Part shown: in pieces, positions 15,996-24,844 of the stretch
How the letters are laid out: each line of letters starts with the position of its first letter
Position numbering within the stretch: the first letter of the stretch is position 1
From: JAMXLO01 sp963696645
GTDB lineage: Bacteria > Pseudomonadota > Alphaproteobacteria > Acetobacterales > Acetobacteraceae
Reading direction: 5' to 3'
NCBI GenBank assembly: GCA_963696645.1
Contig: CAVOKY010000007.1
Span: forward strand, 1,426,001 to 1,490,000
DNA: 64,000 bases
Program-made: the position numbers and the translations under genes
Notes under the pieces: generated by a model
What the model was told of the DNA's origin: nothing
The model's input: the letters and a program-made list of their open reading frames with translations, nothing else
The model's database searches: none

Positions 15996-17350
15996 TCAGG
16001 CGGCTTCGGCGAGAGGTTCGAGTTTCACCGCGAAACCGAGGCTTGAAAGCCGCGCAACCAGACGTCTGGCTTTTGCGTCAGGCGAACGGCGATCGAAGTA
16101 GTCGGCGCCGAGATCGTGGTGTAGCGTGCCGTTGTTCAGCATATGGTAGATGGCGGTAAGGATCGAGGCGGCGACGGCGCAGATCGCCTTCTGCGGTCCC
16201 CGGCGGCTTTTCAACCGATTGAACTGGGCCGCGTAATAGCTGTTCTTCTGGCGCCTGGCCGCCCAGGCACATTGTACGAGCATGGTCTTCAGCCATGGTG
16301 CGCCCTTGCGCAGGCGTGACGATTTTCGCTTGCCGGCGCTCTCGTTCTGAGCAGGGCACAACCCGGCCCAGGAGACCAGATGACCAGCGGTGGGGAACCG
16401 GCTCATGTCGCGGCCTATCTCGGCGAGGATCGTGATTGCCGACAGGCGACTGACCCCGGGGATCGAGCACAGACGCAGGATCAAGGTGCGAAAGGGCGCC
16501 TCTCCCGCCTTGGCCTCCCGCTCCTCGGCCTCCCGCTCCTTGGCCTCCCGCTCCTCGGCCTCCCGCTCCTCGGCCTCCCCCTCCTCGGCCTCCGCGTCCA
16601 TGCACTCGATCCGCCCGTCGACCTCCCGATCGATCTCCTGGATCGCCATGTCCAGCGCATCCCACTGATCGAGATGCAGCTTCAACAGGAAGCGGTGATG
16701 CTGCCTCAGCCGACCGTGCAGCGCATCGTGCAATTGCTGCGGCGAAGCCTTGATGCCCCGATGGGCCAATGCCGCCAACTCATGCGGGTTATCCACGCCC
16801 GCGATCATGGCTTCGATCATCCGCCGACCACTCACGCCGACGATGTCGCTGATCACCGAGTCCAGCTTGATGTTGGCCTCTTCCAGCGTCTTCTGGATGC
16901 GCTGCACGTGCTGCGTCTGCTCGCGCACCAGTTGCTTGCGCGTGCGCATCAGCGAGCGCAGTTCCTGGATGTCCTCCTCCGGCACGAAACTCGCCCTGAT
17001 CAAGCCGCACGCCAGCAGATCGGCGATCCACATCGCATCGTTCATGTCCGTCCCTCCTTGCGGCCAGGAACGTTCTTGATGTGCGCCGCGTTGGCCACAA
17101 TCAGAGCGAAGGCGCCCTCGCTCAGGATCTTCCACACCGGCGTCCAGTACACCCCGGTCGCCTCCATCGCGACATGGCTGCACCGGCACACCGCCAACCA
17201 CGCCAGCAACGCCAGCAGACCATCCGTCGTGGTCGCGAAGGTCCGGCATTCCCGCGTCACCTTGTTGCGTCTGCCAACCAGACGCACACAGGCCACCACC
17301 GTGTCCTTGTGCACGTCCAACCCAGCTACCCGTTTGTGCATCACTTCCAT
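15996..17350 (-). pseudogene. IS110-family transposase, frameshifted
   Basis: Codons from ATG 17350 give the N-terminal DEDD RuvC-like domain: AGLDVHKDTVVACV with its first Asp, then MEATGVYW with the Glu, then IVANAAHIKNVPGRK. There the frame shifts: five extra bases (GAGGG, near 17056-17060) separate it from TDMNDAMWIADLLACGLIRASFVP, which continues to the C-terminal Tnp_20 domain (LCSIPGVSRLSAITILAEIGRDMSRF, WAGLCPAQNESAGKRK) with its catalytic Ser region, ending at 15996. A Glu-rich stretch encoded by 15-base repeats (16512-16601) interrupts the coiled linker. The copy is probably inactive unless the frameshift is an assembly fault. Confidence 0.85.
16512..16601 (-). repeat. Tandem 15-base repeats inside the IS110 transposase
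   Basis: Six consecutive 15-base units, four nearly identical (GGCCTCCCGCTCCTC on the + strand) and two diverged, encode repeated Glu-Ala-Glu-Glu-Arg pentapeptides in the linker between the two transposase domains. Because the unit is a multiple of three it lengthens the protein without a frameshift. Confidence 0.85.
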
Positions 17351-17598
17351 TCTGTCTCCTCCACACCTGCGCCGCCGGCGTGGGGGCCTCGCACAAAATG
17401 AAATCTAACAAACGTGCTCCAGGGCAGTCCTGCCCTTGGCGCCAGTGGCGGTCTTCGAGGCTCCTCCGGTCCAACTCGCAATCGGGCTCTCCAGCACCAT
17501 GGAGCGCCGACCTCTTGCCGTCGGCTGTCCCCGCTTTACACCAGATACCTCCAGCAGGTTTCATCCAGGGCCGGTCGGCCGACGGCCGGTATGGAACT
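17351..17598 (-). ncRNA. Candidate IS110 guide (bridge) RNA region, non-coding end
   Basis: This 248-base end lies upstream of the transposase and contains no gene. On the minus strand ATTGCGAG (17482-17475) equals the left half of the insertion site plus the AG core, and GCGCTCC (17507-17501) is complementary to the right half. A short hairpin CTCCA/TGGAG overlaps the second. These are the two kinds of match a target-binding loop should have, but their order differs from the arrangement I remember for IS621. The exact RNA ends and fold are not determined. Confidence 0.4.
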
Positions 17599-17646
17599 CG
17601 CAATGACATTGAGGACGCGGCACTTCCGTTTCTCGTAACGGACGTC

Positions 17647-18363
17647 TTACGCAGCCGGCGCAATGATGATGCGGCGGTTCTGCCGGCCCTTGTTCTCGAT
17701 CTTCACCACCGCGATGCGGCCGATCTCGCCGGTGCGCGCGACATGCGTGCCGCCGCAGGGCTGAAGGTCCACCAGGCTGTCGCCATCGCCGATCCGCATC
17801 AGCCGCAGGCGGCCGGCTCCGCGCGGCGGCGCCACCGACATCGTGCGCACCAGGCCGGGATCGGCGTCCAGCACCGCTTCGTCCACCCATTCGATCCGCA
17901 CAGGATGATCCGCCTCGATCAGAGCGTTCAGCCCAGCCTCGATTTCCTCCTTCGGTGGCGGATTCGGCAGGTCGAAATCCAGCCGCGAGCGGTCAGCGCC
18001 GACCGAGCCGCCGGTGACCGCGGCGCCCTTGATCAGGCTGCACAGCAGATGCATCGCGGTGTGCATGCGCATCAGCCGGTGGCGGCGGTCCCAGTCGATC
18101 TCGCCCTCGACCGCCGCACCCACCGGCGGCAACGGCGCACCCGGAGCGGGGACATGCAGGATCGTCTCGCCCTCGCCTTTCACCGTGTCGGCAATCGTGG
18201 TCTCGCCGCCGTCCCAGCGCAGCGCGCCGACATCGCCCGGCTGGCCGCCGGAGCGGGCGTAGAACACCGTTCGGTCCAGCACGATCCCCTCCGGCCCGCT
18301 CGCCAGTACCGTGCCGGTCGCGGACCGCAGGCGCGGTTGGTCGAGAAACAGCTTATCGGTCAT
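17647..18363 (-). CDS. Alanyl-tRNA editing protein (AlaX-like)
   Basis: About 238 residues of a stand-alone alanyl-tRNA editing domain that hydrolyses mischarged Ser- or Gly-tRNA(Ala). The zinc-site motif HTAMH is near residue 101, and the second half of the site, LQPCGGTHV, is near residue 202; FYARSGGQPGDVG at the N-terminus is the AlaRS-like glycine-rich segment. The ATG at 18363 overlaps the upstream NUDIX stop (ATGA), so the two are cotranscribed. It is the last gene before the IS110 insertion. Confidence 0.9.
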   Translation of the reverse strand: MTDKLFLDQPRLRSATGTVLASGPEGIVLDRTVFYARSGGQPGDVGALRWDGGETTIADTVKGEGETILHVPAPGAPLPPVGAAVEGEIDWDRRHRLMRMHTAMHLLCSLIKGAAVTGGSVGADRSRLDFDLPNPPPKEEIEAGLNALIEADHPVRIEWVDEAVLDADPGLVRTMSVAPPRGAGRLRLMRIGDGDSLVDLQPCGGTHVARTGEIGRIAVVKIENKGRQNRRIIIAPAA

Positions 18364-19007
18364 GCCTTGCTCCATTCCTCGCGCAACGCGGCGTGGCGCA
18401 CCGCCAGCCAGAGCAGACCGATCGCCGCCACCGAATTGTTGATCCGCCCCGCCAGCGCGGCTTCGATCGCGCGCGCCGCGGGCCATACCCGCACGCGAAT
18501 GTCCTCATTTTCCGCCGCCATGCCGGCGTGGCCGGCGATCCCATCGGCGTCGGCCGGCGGGGCGCGGACGCGCCCGGCATACAGTTCGCATAACTCGTCC
18601 GAACCACCAGGCGTCAGCAGGAAACTGCCGATCCAGCGCAGCGCGCCGACCTGCAGGCTCATTTCCTCCATCGTCTCGCGTCGCGCCGTCACCTCGGGTG
18701 TTTCGCCATCGTCGCAAAGCCCGGCGGGTAATTCCACCAGGACCGGATCGAGCCCGGCTACCAGTGCAGGCAGTCGGAACTGCTCGATCAGCACGACGGC
18801 GTCTGCGACAGGATCATACGGCAGCACAGCCGATGCACGACCGCGCCGCCATACTTCCCAGGTCTTTTCGCCGGACATGGCACCGTCGAAACGACGATGA
18901 CGGAAGCGCACCACATCGAGCGGGAAGCGGCCGTTCCAGACGCGCTGGTCGGAAATGACGTCGACGTCCGGGTGTGGGGAAAAAGCAGGGAAGCTTCGGG
19001 TCGGCAT
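18360..19007 (-). CDS. NUDIX hydrolase, ADP-ribose pyrophosphatase-like
   Basis: A 215-residue protein with the Nudix box GLCDDGETPEVTARRETMEE followed by MSL at about residues 95-117; the REtxEE Glu residues bind the catalytic metal. The N-terminal beta-domain with YDPVADAVVLIEQFRLPAL is that of the ADP-ribose/ nucleotide-sugar pyrophosphatase (NudF-type) group, which usually cleave ADP-ribose to AMP and ribose 5-phosphate. It overlaps AlaX by the ATGA junction. The ATG at 19007 is the only good start. Confidence 0.85.
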   Translation of the reverse strand: MPTRSFPAFSPHPDVDVISDQRVWNGRFPLDVVRFRHRRFDGAMSGEKTWEVWRRGRASAVLPYDPVADAVVLIEQFRLPALVAGLDPVLVELPAGLCDDGETPEVTARRETMEEMSLQVGALRWIGSFLLTPGGSDELCELYAGRVRAPPADADGIAGHAGMAAENEDIRVRVWPAARAIEAALAGRINNSVAAIGLLWLAVRHAALREEWSKA

Positions 19008-19127
19008 GCTGCCAGCATAGAGACGTGGCGACGCAGCGCCCAGGCCCCCTGGAGGCGCGATCTCCCCGTGAGGTGCGATACTGGATGGGGATTGCCCGCC
19101 CTGCCCCCGCGTGGCGACAGAGGAAAC

Positions 19128-20017
19128 TCAGGCGGGAACCGCCGTCGCAATCAGTTGCCGCAGGCGGTTCGCCCCCGCCGGGCCCTTCAGCGCCTCGCGC
19201 CACGTTGCTTCGGCCACCCGCTGATGCGCTGCGATCGCTTCGTCCGCACCGGTGATCATCGCGACACCGGTATGCGCGGACGGATGCGTGTCGGTACGGA
19301 ACGGATTGATCGCCAGGCTCACCCGGTCGCGCGCACGCAGGATCTTGAACGCCGACGACGGCTGGGCGCCGGCCAGCAGGCCGAACTGCAGGCCCATCGG
19401 CTCGGCCTCCATCAGCGCGGCCATGTTCTCCACCTCGGTGACCGCGACATCGCGGCAGATCCGCCGCACCCGGTCGGAAACCTGGATGCCGCCGGCCACG
19501 CCGGTATCCAGCAGGCGCTGAACCGAAGCGATCGACACCATGGCGATGATCCCTGGCCGCCGCATCGCATACATCCGCTTGCGCGGCGCTCAGGATGCCC
19601 AAGCACCTGCTCGGCCATCGAGCGCATCGCCACGCGGTCGCCGGCCGCCTGCTCCGCGGCTTCGTCGAACGCCTCGGCCAGCGCATTGTCATAGGCATCG
19701 GAGGTGGTCAGGTAGCAGATCGGCCCAAAAAGCTGGAGAATTTGGTCGGCCGTCTCCTCGACCTGGCGGATTCGCTCGAAATAGCCGATCGGCCGGTTGT
19801 AGTACTCGACGCCGATACCCAGCAGCGACAGCGGCGAGATTTTCAGCAGCTCCGCGAGCCGCTTGATCGTGTCGAGCTTGATGACCTCGCCTTTTTCGTA
19901 GCGATACAGCGCGGCGCGCGAGACTCCCAGTCGCGCGGCGATTTCCTCCGCCCGCAGCCCTGATTCCAGACGATAGGCCCGCAGTTGCTGGCCTATTTCG
20001 GTAAAACGCATGGACAT
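19128..20017 (-). CDS. XRE-family transcriptional regulator (frameshifted in this sequence)
   Basis: The N-terminus holds a helix-turn-helix, GQQLRAYRLESGLRAEEIAARLGVSRAALYRYEKGE, then LDTIKRLAELLKISPLSLLGIG, followed by a conserved sensory-type domain containing YYNRPIGYFERIRQVEETADQILQLFGP. At about 19585-19605 the frame is lost. The true continuation AMRRPGIIAMVSIASVQRLLDTGV and on to KGPAGANRLRQLIATAVPA is in a different frame, and two single-base insertions, in a GGG and a CC run, would restore it. Total length would be about 295 residues. Sequencing error is at least as likely as mutation. It follows the glyoxylate-pathway genes on the same strand and may regulate them. Confidence 0.75.
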
Positions 20018-20168
20018 CCGGCCGTCCTCCTGGCCCTATCCCTGCAATCCGCGCGTGCATGGCAGGAGTCTCAGAATCGGGGCGCGCGAGGTAACCTTAT
20101 GACTGCATCGCTCGGAAATTCAATCCCTGTTCACCGGGTGCGACTCGTTGCGCACGCATTCACGCGGC

Positions 20169-21055
20169 TTATTTCTTTTCACGAATGGAAAAATCCGCCA
20201 GCCCCTCGATCGCCAGGATCAGAGCCGAGTGGTCGAGTTCCGCACCACCATGCGCGGCACAGGAGGAGAACATCTGCTGCGCGATCGCGGTATTGGGTAG
20301 CGACAGGCTGAGTTCCTTCGCCGCCGACAGCGCGAGATTCAGGTCCTTCTGGTGCAGCCGGATGCGGAAACCCGGATTGAACGTGCCGTTCAGCATGCGC
20401 TCGGCGTGCACTTCCAGAATGCGCGAGGACGCGAAACCGCCCATCAGCGCGGCGCGCACCTTGGCCGGATCGGCGCCTGCCTTGGCCGCGAACACCAGGG
20501 CCTCCGCGCACGCCTGGATGTTCAGTGCGACGATGATCTGGTTCGCCACCTTGCAGGTCTGGCCGGCGCCGTTCTCGTTGCCGACATGGGTGATGTTCTT
20601 GCCCATCACGTCGAACAGCGGCTTGGCGCGGGCGAATGCCGCCTCCGGTCCGCCGACCATGATGGTCAGCGTGGCCTGCTTGGCGCCGACCTCGCCGCCG
20701 GACACCGGAGCGTCCAGATAGTCGCAGCCAAGTGCGTTGATCTTCTTGGCGAATTCCTTGGTGGCGATCGGACTGATCGAGGACATGTCGATCACCAGCG
20801 TGCCCGGCTTCAGGCCCTCGGCCACGCCGTTCGGCGCAAACAGCACGTTCTCAACGTCGGGCGTGTCCGGCACCATGATGATCACGACGTCGGACCGTTG
20901 CGCCACCGTCTTGCCGTCCGGCTCGACTTCCGCACGGCGCGGATGTCGTCCGCCAGGGAGGCGCGGTCGTAGACCAGAAGCGTATGCTGCGCCGCCTTCA
21001 GGTTCAGCGCCATGGGGCGCCCCATGATGCCGAGGCCGATGAATCCGATTTTCAT
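20169..21055 (-). CDS. glxR: 2-hydroxy-3-oxopropionate (tartronate semialdehyde) reductase, frameshifted
   Basis: A beta-hydroxyacid dehydrogenase of about 295 residues, reducing tartronate semialdehyde to D-glycerate with NAD(P)H. The start MKIGFIGLGIMGRPMALNL contains the Rossmann GxGxxG. Later blocks are SSISPIATKEFAKKI, DAPVSGGEVGAKQATLTIMVGG and the catalytic Lys region GQTCKVANQIIVALN. A single missing base near 20935 (GCCGTGCGG in place of GCCGGTGCGG) shifts the first 45 residues out of frame with the rest. Restoring it gives RAGAEVEPDGKTVAQ. Together with the hydroxypyruvate isomerase gene directly upstream it forms a glyoxylate/hydroxypyruvate pathway. Confidence 0.85.
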
Positions 21056-21174
21056 GGTATTTCTCCCAGATCCACTGTGAGGCAAATATTCGCCGCGGTG
21101 ACACGCCGTCAGCGCGCTCTGTCATTCCGAGGCGCGAAGCGAAGCGGCACTGACAGGAGCATCGCGATACCGGT

Positions 21175-21956
21175 CTATACGCCGAATTCCTGCCGCCATT
21201 TCAGCCCCGCCACGGTATCGCCCGCGGGACGGTATTCGCAGCCGACCCAGCCGCGATAGCCCAACTCGTCCATGCGACGGAACACGAACTTCCAGCCGAT
21301 CTCGCCGGTCCCCGGTTCGTTGCGCGCCGGCACGTCGGCGATCTGCATATGCGCGATGACCGGCATGTACTGCTCCATCCGCTTGGTGATGTCGCCCTCG
21401 GTGGTCTGGCAGTGGTACACGTCGAACTGCAGCCCGAGGCGGTCGCGACCGATCGCCTCGACTACCGCCGCGCCCTGCGCCTCGGTGTTGAGGAAATAGC
21501 CCGGCATGTCGCGATGGTTGATCGGCTCGATGATCAGCTTCACGCCGGCCTTCTGCGCCTGCTCGGCCGCCAGCGCGAGGTTGGCGGCATAGACGCTGGC
21601 GGCCGTCACCTGGGAGACGCCTGCCGGCACAATCCCCGCCATGGCAGTGCACCAGCTTGCAGCCCAGCGCACCGGCGTAATCCAGCGCCTGCTTCACCCC
21701 CTCGCGGAACTCCGCCTGGCGGCCTGGCAGGCTGGCCAGCCCGCGCTCGCCCTTCGCCCAGTCGCCCGGCGGCATGTTGAACAGCGCCTGGGTCAGGCCC
21801 TCGCCATCCAGCCGCTTGCGCAACTCCGCCGGCGGGATGCTCGTAGGGGAACAGGAATTCGACGCCCTCGAAGCCTGCCTTGCGCGCGGCGGCGAAACGG
21901 TCGAGGAACGGCACCTCGTTGAACATCATGGACAGGTTGGCGGCTAGGCGTGGCAT
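21175..21956 (-). CDS. hyi: Hydroxypyruvate isomerase, frameshifted
   Basis: An AP-endonuclease-2/xylose-isomerase-type TIM barrel of about 260 residues, interconverting hydroxypyruvate and tartronate semialdehyde. Frame one gives LAANLSMMFNEVPFLDRFAAARKAGFEGVEFLFPY, frame two PPAELRKRLDGEGLTQALFNMPPGDWAKGERG, and frame three VPAGVSQVTAASVYAANLALAAEQAQKAGVKLIIEPIN with the metal ligands EPIN, FDVYHCQ and IADVPARNEPG. Two single-base insertions, near 21838 and 21646, account for the breaks. The pairing with the tartronate semialdehyde reductase gene is the classical hyi-glxR arrangement of glyoxylate use. Confidence 0.85.
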
Positions 21957-22016
21957 GGCGGACCTCCCCGGAGACGCGGCGGGAGGCTACAAGCGAGCGG
22001 GGGGAATGACCAGCGC

Positions 22017-23073
22017 ATGACCGCGGAACGCGTGCTGATGGCGCTGCTGCTCGGCGGAATCGCCGTCGGCTGCGTACTTGTGCTCTATCCGTTCTTTTCC
22101 TCGCTGCTGTGGGCCGCCATCCTGGTGTTCACCACCTGGCCGGTTTGCGAGTGGCTGCATACGCACGTCCGGCTGCGTCGCGGCCCCGCCGCCGGGGTGA
22201 TGGTGGCGCTGACCGCCGTCGTGCTGGTGCTGCCGCTGGCCCTGGCCGCGCCGGGCGGTGCCAGCGACGTGAACAACCTGCGCGGCGTCATCGAGGACGC
22301 GTTGCGCGCCGGACTGCCTGGGTCGCCGCACTGGGTGTTCGAAATCCCGCTGGTGGGCGGCCTGCTCGGCGATCTGTGGAACCGCTGGGCAGCCGACATC
22401 ACCGTCATGATCGAGGCGCTGCGGCCCTATTTCGGCATCGTTCTGGAGGGCGGCCTCGGTCTGCTGCTCGGCTTGGCCAACGGCGTGCTGCTGTTCGTGC
22501 TGGCGCTGTTCATCGCCTTCTTCTTCTACCTGTATGGCGAGCCGATCGCCGCGCGGTTGCGGGTGATCCTGCAGCGCATCGCCGGTGCACGGGCCGACCG
22601 GCTGATCGATGTCACCGGCGCGACGGTGCGCGGCGTGGTCTACGGCATTCTGCTGACCGCCATCGTGCAGGGCATCCTGACGGCGTTCGGACTGTGGCTG
22701 TCCGGCGTGCCGCGGCCGGTGCTGCTGGGCGCGGTGGCGGGCTTCCTGGCGGTGCTGCCGATCGGCGCGCCGCGTGGTATGGATTCCCGCCGCGCTGTGG
22801 CTGATGAGCACCGGCCATCTGGGCTGGGGCATCTTCCTGGCGGTCTATGGCGTGGTCGCGGTATCGGGCGCCGATTCGGTGATCCGCCCCTGGTTCATCG
22901 CACGCGGCGCGCAGCTTCCGTTCCTGCTGACGGTGCTGGGCGTGCTGGGCGGCGCGCTCGCGTTCGGCCTGCTGGGTATTTTCCTGGGACCGGTGCTGTT
23001 GGGAATCGGCTATACGCTGGTGAACGAATGGGCCGAAACCGAGGCCAGGAATTCCCTGGCGATGGACTGTTGA
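22017..23073 (+). CDS. AI-2E family transporter/permease, frameshifted
   Basis: An inner membrane protein of about 350 residues with about eight helices, of the UPF0118/AI-2E family whose members export autoinducer-2 or act as cation antiporters. The first 250 residues end at PVLLGAVAGFLAVLPIGAP. One extra base near 22774 (CCGCGTGGTATGG for CCGCTGGTATGG) shifts the frame, and the family block VWIPAALWLMSTGHLGWGIFLAVYGV then AFGLLGIFLGPVLLGIGYTLVNEWAE continues in another. It is divergent from hyi, 60 bases away. Confidence 0.85.
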
Positions 23074-23221
23074 GTGCGTGTTCGCCGGCGTATATACGTG
23101 CTCAGCGACCCACGGATCTATCCCGAAGGCAGGCTGCGGCAATCGCCGCCGCTGGGCTCAACTGGCTGGAGTTTCCTGCGTCGCCGCGCCCCCCGCGACG
23201 ACAGTTGGCGGCGGGGGCAGC

Positions 23222-24442
23222 TCAGCCCTTGGGGCGGCCTGACCTGATCTCCAGCACACTCAGGAAGAATGCCCCATAGGCGATCTGAAACGCCAGCAGG
23301 ATTGCTGTGCCGGAGGGAATCACCAGACGCATCGCCAGCTCCGGCGACAGCACGCCGAACTCCACGCTGCCCCAGGCGCCGATCGCATAGACGCCGAGCG
23401 CCACACCGATCAACAACAGCAGGGCGCCGGCAATCAGACCGACCTCCAGTGTCACAGATCGCATCATCGAGCTGAACCGGGGATCAGGCGGCACGATGCC
23501 CTCGCGGATGCCGTATGTCTTTGTGAACACCCAGAACAGCATGGAATGAAATCCCACCACCACGGCGAGTGCGGCATAGAACAGCGTGTGGATGTCGAGT
23601 GTCACGCCGCCGACCGTGCGCGGTGCAGGCAGCAGCCAGACCATCATCGCAACGCCAACCAGGAACAGGGCGGCACCGGGATACAGAAACAGCCAGCGCG
23701 GACTGAACAGCAACAGAAACCGGAGATGCCGCCAGCCATCACGCCAGCTCTTCAGGTGCGGAGCGCGTGAGCGGCCATCGGGCGACAGCGTGGTCGGCAC
23801 CTCAGCGATGCGCAGTTGCCGGATGGTCGCCTTGACCACCATTTCGCTGGCGAACTCCATGCCTGGCGCCTGCAGATCGAGCGCCAGAATGGCATCGCGC
23901 TGGAAGCCGCGCAGGCCGCAATGGAAGTCACCGCACGGGCTGTGAAAAAACACACGGCCGACGGTGCTGAGTACCGGATTGCCGAGGTAACGATGCAATG
24001 CCGGCATTGCACCGGGCGCGATGCCACCCTGGAATCGATTTCCCATAACCAGGTCGTAGCCGGCACGCAGTTTTTCCACGAAGCCGTCGAGCCGGCTGAA
24101 ATCGTAGCTGTCGTCGGAATCTCCCATAATGACGTAGCGTGAACGAGCGGCGCGGATGCCAGCGAGCAAGGCGCTGCCGTAGCCTTTCTCCGCCACCGGC
24201 ACGACGCGCGCCCCCTGGATTTCCGCGATCTGCTGCGAGCCGTCGGTGCTGCCGTTGTCGGCGATCAGCACTTCGCCGACGATGCCGCTGCGAATCAGGA
24301 AGGCGCGTGCTTTGGTGATGCAGCGCGCCAGCGTTTCCGCCTCATTCAGACAAGGCATCAGGACGGTGAGCTCGCAGGTGTCCTGCGATCCTGTCCGTTG
24401 GTCTGAACTGAAGTCATGGGGCGAAAAAGTTGCAACCGACAT
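23222..24442 (-). CDS. Family 2 glycosyltransferase with C-terminal membrane domain
   Basis: A 406-residue protein. The first 240 residues are a GT-A domain: TVLMPCLNEAETLARCI, then VLIADNGSTDGS, then the metal-binding region GDSDDSYDFS, then the acceptor region FHSPCGDFHCGLRGFQRDAI. The remainder has about four hydrophobic helices. This is the shape of polyprenyl-phosphate sugar transferases (dolichol-phosphate mannosyltransferase-like), which load a sugar on undecaprenyl phosphate at the inner membrane. A polytopic transferase-like protein lies upstream, divergently, and a second GT2 gene follows, so the three may serve one surface-glycan pathway. Confidence 0.85.
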   Translation of the reverse strand: MSVATFSPHDFSSDQRTGSQDTCELTVLMPCLNEAETLARCITKARAFLIRSGIVGEVLIADNGSTDGSQQIAEIQGARVVPVAEKGYGSALLAGIRAARSRYVIMGDSDDSYDFSRLDGFVEKLRAGYDLVMGNRFQGGIAPGAMPALHRYLGNPVLSTVGRVFFHSPCGDFHCGLRGFQRDAILALDLQAPGMEFASEMVVKATIRQLRIAEVPTTLSPDGRSRAPHLKSWRDGWRHLRFLLLFSPRWLFLYPGAALFLVGVAMMVWLLPAPRTVGGVTLDIHTLFYAALAVVVGFHSMLFWVFTKTYGIREGIVPPDPRFSSMMRSVTLEVGLIAGALLLLIGVALGVYAIGAWGSVEFGVLSPELAMRLVIPSGTAILLAFQIAYGAFFLSVLEIRSGRPKG

Positions 24443-24844
24443 GGGTCGTCAGTCTGCACTATCGGCGCCAACGTGGACAACAGTCTTTCCCGACGTCCGG
24501 AGAAGTGCGTGGTGCGACGCTTGTCGCAATGACCGACCTGATGGCCGTTGCGGAGCGATGCCCGTCCTCGGCACAATCGGCCACAATATGGTCTCGGCGG
24601 ACGCGTACAATTCGCGCGCGACCGGGCAAAACGGACTGGTTGGTCATTCGTGCATGCAATCAGTCTGTCGGGTTTAGTCGGAATGCCACAGCGGGTGCGG
24701 TCCACGCGACCTTGACTTGCAAGTAAAGCGATGACACTCGCATTGGTGCTCCCCCAACCCGCGCCAAGTGACGACGGAAATCGGCGAGGATCGCGCAGTG
24801 TTCCAAGACCGCCCTAGAACGAGCAATATAGGTTGAGCAAGACA
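24443..24844. other. Divergent intergenic region
   Basis: About 400 bases between the divergent GT2 and membrane-protein genes. It has no supported gene on either strand and is somewhat AT-richer near 24700-24840. It presumably holds two promoters, but I see no clear -35/-10 pair or operator. Confidence 0.45.

Larger units (their letters stand above)
15937..17598 (-). mobile_element. IS110-family insertion sequence, about 1.66 kb
   Basis: The boundaries come from the split repeat: the target reads GCTC-CT before 15937 and CT-CGCAATGAC from 17597. This is a precise insertion with a CT dinucleotide at both ends and no longer target duplication, as known for IS110-family elements. Inside are a transposase gene of the IS110 type and a 248-base non-coding end at 17351-17598 on the transposase-upstream side. 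In related elements that end encodes the guide (bridge/seek) RNA. The transposase end has no obvious terminal inverted repeat, also a family trait. Confidence 0.8.

Noticed and set aside
16380..17408. Plus-strand frame of 342 codons rich in LGLPLLGLPLL repeats
   Set aside because: It is antisense to the transposase; the repeats come from the 15-base tandem units.
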